The notes beneath the pieces are model-generated. The model had not been told where the DNA came from. It searched no databases and saw only the letters and a program-made list of their open reading frames with translations. This document shows, piece after piece, positions 6,930-11,697 of a DNA stretch of 11,697 nucleotides. Position numbers and translations under genes: made by a program. Source of the stretch: Bacillota bacterium (GTDB lineage: Bacteria; Bacillota; Clostridia; Christensenellales; SZUA-584); the NCBI GenBank assembly GCA_023461435.1, contig JAEYLC010000012.1, positions 1-11,697 on the forward strand. The letters are read 5' to 3'. How positions within the stretch are numbered: the stretch's first letter is position 1; each line of letters starts with the position of its first letter.

Positions 6930-8377
6930 TCTATCTTTCCCTCCCATTCAAAATCTTTGTCCAGAGGATACATCGGACGAACGATATTCTTGTAATCAAG
7001 CGTTTCAAACAGATTGGTACTCGCTCCCGGCGTGAGTGCAAAAATATGCTCTGAAGCAATTTTCCCAAGCTCAGGAAACAAATATCCGAGCTTTACAACA
7101 ATCACTTTATAATCGAATGGGCTGACGCCTATATTTTTGATATGCCGCTCGGAGATAAATGCGGCCCGCACATCTGTGAATACAACATCGACATCTTGAA
7201 CAGAGATAACGACACCATCGCCGCATTCCTCACCCGCCCAGCCCAACACTTTCCCGAACGATTTGATTGTTCCCTGAATATGAACAGGAATCACATTAGA
7301 ACCGCTGCCATTATTGCCCACCCAAAAGTCCACTTTTTCGCCTAATGCTTTCTTTTTGAGCTCTTCAACGGCAGGCTTGGCTGTAATACCGCATATCAGC
7401 GCCTTTTGCATGCCAGATTCAAGCAGCTTATGCAGCATCAAAGTTCCTTCACCTTGCGCGCCGGCGGTCGTATTGTCTCCGGAATCCGTGATGAAAAGCG
7501 GCCCGTTTTCCACGCCTGACGCATACCTCAGCGCATCATCGATGAGCATGGCTTCATTGCCAAGCTTAAGCTGATGACGCCCCTGCCAATACATTTGCGC
7601 TAGCTCATTTGCAGCCATTAACAAATTGTCTGCGTTATCCTTCTTTCCGGAAATGACCGCGCATGGCCCGACGCACGGCACGTCTACCCATGGCTGTCCG
7701 TTAAAAAACGCTGCCGAATATACAGCAGTATCCTGTTCGAGTCCGCGGATTTTTTCCATGATGCTCTTAAGCGGATCATCGCCTGTCACGGCAGCATCCG
7801 CAGCAAGAACAGGAACGCGCACACAAACCGCTTTGGGTGTTGCGTTTTCTTCTAAACAGCGCACAAGGCCTTTCGCGGCACGCCGCTCCGTTTCATCATG
7901 ATCCGTATGGGGCGCTGTTCGAAAGCCTTGAATGATATTCACACTGCGAAGAAGTTTATCAGTGTTGTTGGCGTGAAAATCGAGCGCAAGTGATATCGGT
8001 ACGTCATCTCCCACAAATTTTCTGATTCTGTTCACCAGATGCTCTTCACCGCTTCCAAGGCCTTTCACGAACATCGCCCCATGCAGATAAAGATATATTC
8101 CGTCTGCTTCGCCGCTGTCTTGAAGGCTCTGCAAAATATCATCTTCGATCTTGTTAAACGCGTCCAAGGATACGCTTCCCGACGGCAGCGCGCTTGCGTA
8201 AACCCCGGCGGCCACATCCATGCCATGCTCCGCAAACACCTTGGCCGCTGCGAGCTTATTAATCGCAGCCTCGCCGTAGAAAATATCAAAATCCTCAAGC
8301 CGGGCTGTGGTACTGCAAAATGTATTGGACTCACACTGAAATGAACTCACAAATATACGAAAGGCCGTAAATCCCAC
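6926..8377 (-). CDS. M81 family (MlrC-like) metallohydrolase
   Basis: 483 residues, matching the usual size of MlrC/DUF1485 proteins. MlrC itself hydrolyses amide bonds in linearised microcystin; most relatives are uncharacterised. Seen in order: FQCESNTF (13-20) at the N-terminus, YLHGAMF (97-103) with H99, LDFHAN (132-137) with D133 and H135, and APHTD (155-159) with H157. The spacings H99-D133 (34) and D133-H157 (24) agree with those I recall for the proposed Zn ligands of MlrC, so the site looks intact. DSGDNTTAGAQGEGT further on is the typical start of the C-terminal MlrC domain. The start is a GTG at 8377 with GGGAG 8 bases upstream, placing the first beta-strand (FRIFVSSF) where the family expects it. 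The stop overlaps the next gene's ATG. Its job is probably cutting an amide or related bond in the imported substrate. Confidence 0.88.
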   Translation of the reverse strand: MGFTAFRIFVSSFQCESNTFCSTTARLEDFDIFYGEAAINKLAAAKVFAEHGMDVAAGVYASALPSGSVSLDAFNKIEDDILQSLQDSGEADGIYLYLHGAMFVKGLGSGEEHLVNRIRKFVGDDVPISLALDFHANNTDKLLRSVNIIQGFRTAPHTDHDETERRAAKGLVRCLEENATPKAVCVRVPVLAADAAVTGDDPLKSIMEKIRGLEQDTAVYSAAFFNGQPWVDVPCVGPCAVISGKKDNADNLLMAANELAQMYWQGRHQLKLGNEAMLIDDALRYASGVENGPLFITDSGDNTTAGAQGEGTLMLHKLLESGMQKALICGITAKPAVEELKKKALGEKVDFWVGNNGSGSNVIPVHIQGTIKSFGKVLGWAGEECGDGVVISVQDVDVVFTDVRAAFISERHIKNIGVSPFDYKVIVVKLGYLFPELGKIASEHIFALTPGASTNLFETLDYKNIVRPMYPLDKDFEWEGKIE

Positions 8378-8400
8378 CCCTTTGTCTCCCTAAAAGCATA

Positions 8401-8435
8401 ACACCTGCCCGAATCATTTTGGTTCGGGCAGGTGT
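8401..8435 (-). terminator. Perfect 13-bp stem-loop between the ASRT-like and M81 genes; possible partial terminator
   Basis: Arms 8401-8413 and 8423-8435 are perfectly complementary (ACACCTGCCCGAA and its reverse complement), with a 9-base loop. In the mRNA it begins 11 bases after the ASRT-like stop and ends 10 bases before the M81 ribosome site. The bases after the stem on the minus strand are TATGCTTTTAGG, only loosely U-rich, so it may attenuate or stabilise rather than fully end transcription. On the plus strand no T-run follows. Confidence 0.5.
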
Positions 8436-8446
8436 CAAGAGGCACA

Positions 8447-8806
8447 CTATGCCCCAAATCCCTGAACCGGATAATACGCCATGTTTTTTCTTCTATCAAG
8501 ACGGCCGAAATTTGCGACAATCGGCACCTGGCTTTCTATAATCAGCGCATACTGCCCAAAAGGTATCTGATATTGCTGCTCTCCGATCGGAAAATCCATC
8601 CTGAAGCAATTGACTCTTTTAGCCGGCACTGTAAGCTTGATGCCTTCCACGGGATCCTTATCATCAAACAGTATGGTTATATTTAGCTGAGCGTCTTCAT
8701 TGTTATTGTTCACAACCATCAACGCCTCATGTCCAAGCGGCTCTTCGTCGCCTTGCGGAGGCAGATCTCCATCCGCGAAAACCCATATATTTTTACCAAG
8801 TTTCAT
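8447..8806 (-). CDS. Sensory rhodopsin transducer (ASRT/PF07100) family protein, no rhodopsin nearby
   Basis: 119-residue protein from the ATG at 8806, with AGGAG 9 bases upstream; a TTG extension of 9 codons lacks a proper site. It matches the Anabaena sensory rhodopsin transducer along its whole length. WVFADGDLPP (8-17) stands for the WAIAEGYIPP strand, GHEAL (25-29) for SHETV, then NEDAQLNITI (36-45), DDKDPV (48-53), VPAKRV (60-65), ESQVPIVANF (91-100) and GRLDRR (101-106). ASRT is a small all-beta protein; comparative work on the superfamily proposed that most members bind small molecules such as sugars, since few occur with rhodopsins. No signal peptide or membrane segment is present, so it is cytoplasmic. 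It sits 23 bases after the M24-like gene and before the hydrolases. A ligand-binding accessory or sensor for the imported compound is the best guess; no catalytic residues are evident. Confidence 0.85.
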   Translation of the reverse strand: MKLGKNIWVFADGDLPPQGDEEPLGHEALMVVNNNNEDAQLNITILFDDKDPVEGIKLTVPAKRVNCFRMDFPIGEQQYQIPFGQYALIIESQVPIVANFGRLDRRKNMAYYPVQGFGA

Positions 8807-8829
8807 CTGCCCAGACTCCTTTGCTGTAA

Positions 8830-10002
8830 TCAAACATCCAACATAAAATAATCGTCCATCTTTTTAGACATCGGCTCACATCCCGTTTCCGTGATGATAT
8901 ATCCGGTTTCGATGCGTGCGCCATAGAATTTCGGATGACCAAAAAAGCTGACATCCGTCATCACCGTCATACCCGGCTTCAGCACATCGTCACTGTTAGG
9001 CCCGAAGAAGGGCGCTTCCGCTTCCATTAAGCCGATTGTATGAGCAAACGGGCAGACAAGATATTGTATCAGGCCCTTTTCGGTAAAGTACTTTCTCCCC
9101 GGCACGTCAATCTCACGGCCGGATACGCCGGGTTTAAGCATGGCTTTTGTCAGACGCAAGGTTTCACGCAGATAATTCATACAGTCTTTCTGATCCTGTG
9201 TGAATTCGCCCGATACCGGCAAATTGTCTCCGAAGGTACCCGCATAGCCCATCCACCTGGGCGCGATGCCTATCATCACTGTTTCACCGGCTGCCATCTT
9301 TTTGTTGATCGCAGTCGGAACAACGGCGTTTGCTCTTTCCCCGCTGCCGACTATTGTTGTATACGCAAAACTGCTTGCCCCCATCGAGCGGCATATGGTT
9401 TCCCCTGCGGCAGCCACTTCATATTCGTAGACGTCCGGCTTTATCATGGCTTTCATTGCGTCATATGCCAAGTCGGCCATTTCAAAGGATTTTTTGATAT
9501 TCTCGATTTCCCAGGCCGACTTGATCACGCGCAGCGCTTCGTATTCGGGTGTGATATCAACAAATTCCGTTCCGGCGAATCCTTCTTCGAGCTGTTTATA
9601 TACAAGATGCGGGATTGTGGCTGTCCCCACAAATCCAAGACGCTTGATGCTTGTGCCTCCCGCAATGAGCTCGTCGTTGAGCTTCTTAAAGTCGATAATC
9701 GTCGCATTGGGATATTCCTCATCAGGAACCATAAAAACCGGGAAATTGCGCGTTTCTTTAATCGCGCTGCTCATCTTCGCAAAAGGTTCGCTCTCGGGCC
9801 CGCCAAGCAGCAACGCTTCGCCTTTCAGCGGCACCAGCACCGCACCGCTCTCGAACTGGGGACACCAACCTGTCAGATACCAGCCATTCGCTATATTCAG
9901 TTCATCATAATAAATGAGCGCGGCATCGAGTTTTTTCCTGTCTAAAATCTCTTTGACTTTCTCTATACGTTTTTTTGTTTCGTCTGTATTGTAATATGAC
10001 AT
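8830..10002 (-). CDS. M24 family (creatinase/Xaa-Pro peptidase-like) protein with degenerate metal site
   Basis: 390 residues from the ATG at 10002 (AAGGGG with a 7-base spacer). Upstream in-frame codons reach into a hairpin and are unlikely to be translated. The layout is an N-terminal creatinase-type domain (about 10-155) followed by the pita-bread catalytic domain (about 160-385). Aligning to the five canonical ligands (Asp, Asp, His, Glu, Glu) by their surrounding motifs gives G245 (in VMIGIAP, normally VDIG), T256 (normally the sDxTR Asp), H321 (AHTIGL), D350 (GMTVMTDVS, normally TIEPG) and E365 (RIETGY). The usual His before the first Asp is also replaced (AVVPT, about 226-230). Thus two Asp ligands are gone and it cannot be a standard dinuclear peptidase. 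Non-metal relatives such as creatinase show that the fold can hydrolyse C-N bonds without metal. It could be such an amidohydrolase or a non-catalytic binding protein. Confidence 0.85.
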   Translation of the reverse strand: MSYYNTDETKKRIEKVKEILDRKKLDAALIYYDELNIANGWYLTGWCPQFESGAVLVPLKGEALLLGGPESEPFAKMSSAIKETRNFPVFMVPDEEYPNATIIDFKKLNDELIAGGTSIKRLGFVGTATIPHLVYKQLEEGFAGTEFVDITPEYEALRVIKSAWEIENIKKSFEMADLAYDAMKAMIKPDVYEYEVAAAGETICRSMGASSFAYTTIVGSGERANAVVPTAINKKMAAGETVMIGIAPRWMGYAGTFGDNLPVSGEFTQDQKDCMNYLRETLRLTKAMLKPGVSGREIDVPGRKYFTEKGLIQYLVCPFAHTIGLMEAEAPFFGPNSDDVLKPGMTVMTDVSFFGHPKFYGARIETGYIITETGCEPMSKKMDDYFMLDV

Positions 10003-10033
10003 AATCATTCCCCTTAAGTATATACATCTGGCA

Positions 10034-10061
10034 TGTGGTGCCGCAGGATAGCGGCACCACA
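10034..10061 (-). other. 11-bp stem-loop after the binding-protein gene
   Basis: Perfect inverted repeat: TGTGGTGCCGC at 10034-10044 and GCGGCACCACA at 10051-10061, with a 6-base loop. It lies in the 79-base gap between the binding-protein stop and the M24-like start. No T-run follows the stem on the minus strand, so it is not a classical terminator. In ABC operons such hairpins commonly protect the 3' end of the binding-protein message and raise its level above downstream genes; that role is inferred here. Confidence 0.55.
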
Positions 10062-10081
10062 CACCGTTTGTTGTTCAATTG

Positions 10082-11101
10082 TCAGCTACGTAAATCAACA
10101 AATTTCTGTGCTTCTTCAGCCGTTTTTACAGGGACATAATCAACAATGATCTTGCCTTTTGGCTCATTACCGGAGAGTATGGATACCATTTCCTCCACCG
10201 AAAGCTTAGCTTCCTCTTCGCAATAGTCAACGCATGTACCGGCATAGGTCCCCGCGATGATACCCTTTAACGCGGCAAGGTCTCCGTCGATACCGACAAT
10301 TTTAATATCGGTTCTTCCGGCAGCGATACACGCGTTCATTGCGCCAAGCGCCATACCGTCATTGTGGGCCACAATCGCATCGATGTCGTCATACTGTGTC
10401 AACCAGGCTTCCGTCACCTGCATAGCGGTATCCGTATCAAATTCACCGCACTGTGTTGCCACAAGCTCGATATCCGGATACTGTGCCAACGCTTCTTTTA
10501 TGCCCGCGCCTCTGTTGATCTGAGCCGTATGTCCGATAATCCCTTCGATTTCAAACACCCTGCCCTTTTCGCCGATCATTTCCGCAACCATGTTGCCGGC
10601 CATAATGCCCGATGCTTTTACGTCCGTTCCTACAAAAGACGCATAGTCCTCATTCTCCGTATAGGAAACCACTTCCACGACCGGAATACCCGCATCTTTA
10701 CAAGCCTGCACAGCCGAGCTCGACCCTTCAAAGCTGAGCGCATTAAGAATAATGCCGTCAACCTTCTGCGCGATTAATGTATCAATATCATCAAGCTGCT
10801 TTTGCACATCGTCTTCACTGTCAATAAGGACCAGCTCGACGTTCGGCATATTCTCATCGGTTTCCTTAAACGCATTGATAAGGTTCTTCAAGAATTCGTG
10901 CTTCCATGCCTGTGTGGATACACCGATGGTGAAAACATCGGTTGCTTCTGACGGCTGTTCCGAAGCCTGCGCCGAAGATTCTTCCGAGGGCTGCTCCGAA
11001 GGCGTGTCAGGTGTCTCCGCTGCCTGTTGTGGTGCACAAGCTGCAAGCATCATGGAGAATGTGAGCACCATGACGATCAATACCAATAGTGTTTTCTTCA
11101 T
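10082..11101 (-). CDS. Sugar ABC transporter substrate-binding lipoprotein (type 1 periplasmic binding fold)
   Basis: 339 residues. The N-terminus is a lipoprotein signal: MKK, a hydrophobic run, then the lipobox LAAC with Cys22 as the lipid-anchored residue. A flexible linker rich in Ser, Glu, Pro and Gln (about 24-54) follows, with SEQPSE repeated at 35-40 and 47-52. The binding domain starts FTIGVSTQ (57-64) and shows RbsB-type landmarks: QKVDGIILNA (112-121), GTDVKASGIMAG (158-169), IEGIIG (185-190), IVAHNDGMALGA (243-254) and IVGIDGD (268-274). It captures a sugar or sugar-like ligand outside the membrane and delivers it to the permease encoded just upstream. AGGAGG lies 8 bases before the ATG at 11101. 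The ligand cannot be read from sequence; the catabolic genes suggest a 6-deoxysugar or its conjugate. Confidence 0.93.
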   Translation of the reverse strand: MKKTLLVLIVMVLTFSMMLAACAPQQAAETPDTPSEQPSEESSAQASEQPSEATDVFTIGVSTQAWKHEFLKNLINAFKETDENMPNVELVLIDSEDDVQKQLDDIDTLIAQKVDGIILNALSFEGSSSAVQACKDAGIPVVEVVSYTENEDYASFVGTDVKASGIMAGNMVAEMIGEKGRVFEIEGIIGHTAQINRGAGIKEALAQYPDIELVATQCGEFDTDTAMQVTEAWLTQYDDIDAIVAHNDGMALGAMNACIAAGRTDIKIVGIDGDLAALKGIIAGTYAGTCVDYCEEEAKLSVEEMVSILSGNEPKGKIIVDYVPVKTAEEAQKFVDLRS

Positions 11102-11143
11102 TTCTTTTTCCTCCTATTATTTTAATGCCTTTGGCATCTGTAA
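11102..11143 (-). other. Permease/binding-protein spacer with ribosome site and small hairpin
   Basis: The 42-base gap holds the AGGAGG site for the binding-protein gene. It also has a short inverted repeat, ATGCC at 11125-11129 and GGCAT at 11133-11137 with a 3-base loop. The stem is only 5 bp and lacks a U-tract on the transcribed strand, so nothing more than a minor structural element can be claimed. Confidence 0.3.
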
Positions 11144-11697
11144 CTAAACCCGCTTTGTCCGGCTGTCCAATATAACCGCGCCCGCGATAATAACGCCTTG
11201 AATGATCTGCTGGTAATAAGATGACACTGCCAAAAGAACAAGCCCATTATTGAGCACACCGATAATGAGTGCGCCGATGATCGTACCGCTCACTTTTCCC
11301 GCACCGCCAGCCAGGCTCGCACCGCCGATAATCACTGCCGCGATGGCATCGAGTTCATACCCGGCTGCTGCCGCAGGCTGACCGGATGTAATTCTGGCCG
11401 CAAGCACAATACCCGCTATACCGCAGAGCAAGCCATTAATCACAAACGTGAAAAACTTGACTTTAGATACATTGACACCCGATACGCGAGCCGCTTCCTC
11501 ATTGCCTCCAACCGCGTATATATACCGGCCAAGCTTCGTTTTATAAAGAATCATTGATACAATCACAACGCAGAGAATAAGTATCAGCACGGGAAATGGC
11601 AGGCTGATTGTATCTGCAGACGCTTTCGGCCACAGATAACCGCTGCCGATTTGCAGAAAGGCCTGATCATAAATCATGTGCGGCACACCGCCTGCAA
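11144..11697 (-). CDS. Ribose/sugar-type ABC transporter permease, C-terminal part (cut at right edge)
   Basis: Partial gene: 183 residues are visible and the frame stays open to the window edge, so the GTG at 11686 is not the true start (codons before it read AGG, as in the middle of RbsC-type permeases). It holds several membrane segments and the family's cytoplasmic-loop motif GGNEEAARVSGV, followed by INGLLCGIAGIVLAAR, ELDAIAAVIIGGASLAGGAG and a terminal hydrophobic region ending in a short basic tail. These are hallmarks of the BPD_transp_2 (RbsC/AraH/XylH-like) family, which forms the membrane channel of high-affinity monosaccharide importers. It is 42 bases upstream of its likely partner binding protein. 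The matching ATPase gene is probably further upstream, outside the window. Confidence 0.93.
   Translation of the reverse strand, partial: AGGVPHMIYDQAFLQIGSGYLWPKASADTISLPFPVLILILCVVIVSMILYKTKLGRYIYAVGGNEEAARVSGVNVSKVKFFTFVINGLLCGIAGIVLAARITSGQPAAAAGYELDAIAAVIIGGASLAGGAGKVSGTIIGALIIGVLNNGLVLLAVSSYYQQIIQGVIIAGAVILDSRTKRV

Noticed and set aside
8410..8438. TTGACA-like -35 box (minus strand, 8438-8433) as an internal promoter for the M81 gene
   Set aside because: At 15-18 bases spacing there is no acceptable -10 (GATTCG or similar), and the box overlaps the hairpin stem.
9040..9945. Long plus-strand open frame (301 codons) opposite the M24-like gene
   Set aside because: It lies entirely antisense to a well-supported gene, shows no recognisable domain and has a Cys/His/Phe-rich composition typical of a shadow frame.
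10003..10062. 20-codon N-terminal extension of the M24-like protein
   Set aside because: It would translate the stem-loop, whereas AAGGGG fits the ATG at 10002 and the family N-terminus.
10940..11030. SEQPSE repeats in the binding protein as a repeat element
   Set aside because: This is an ordinary low-complexity linker between the lipid anchor and the binding domain, common in Gram-positive lipoproteins.

Overview
All eleven genes in this window lie on the minus strand and read from right to left. They look like one long catabolic operon. Its promoter would be beyond the right edge and its last gene is cut at the left edge. Strong AGGAGG-type ribosome sites, ATGA/GTGA stop-start overlaps, a lipoprotein-type binding protein and moderate base composition suggest a Bacillota (Clostridia-like) anaerobe. 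This is inference; there is no rRNA or other marker here. No RNA gene, insertion sequence or CRISPR was seen.

In order of transcription: (1) the C-terminal half of a ribose/sugar-type ABC permease (right edge); (2) a type-1 periplasmic-binding lipoprotein; (3) an M24 'pita-bread' family protein whose metal-ligand residues are largely missing; (4) a 119-residue homologue of the Anabaena sensory rhodopsin transducer (ASRT); (5) an M81/MlrC-type metallohydrolase; (6) a cytoplasmic glycoside hydrolase-like protein with a GH20/GH67-type N-terminal domain; (7) a NodB/CE4-type deacetylase; (8) an MFS transporter with a puzzling start; (9) a class II (rhamnulose-1-phosphate type) aldolase; (10) rhamnulokinase; (11) the first 52 residues of a short-chain dehydrogenase.

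Two perfect stem-loops punctuate the operon. One follows the binding-protein gene (10034-10061) and one lies between the ASRT-like gene and the M81 gene (8401-8435). Most other junctions are under 35 bases or overlap. The exceptions are about 40 bases before the binding-protein gene and about 60 before the MFS gene.

Working model (inference): the ABC system imports a small glycoside or sugar conjugate intact, since none of the hydrolases has a signal peptide. The M24-like, M81 and CE4 proteins, all from families that often act on C-N bonds, together with the glycosidase-like protein, dismantle it in the cytoplasm. The released 6-deoxy-ketose is phosphorylated by RhaB and split by the aldolase to dihydroxyacetone phosphate and lactaldehyde, and the SDR handles the aldehyde or a related sugar alcohol. 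The ASRT-like protein is probably a ligand-binding accessory. No sugar isomerase, regulator or ABC ATPase is visible; they may lie outside the window. The true substrate is not known from sequence.
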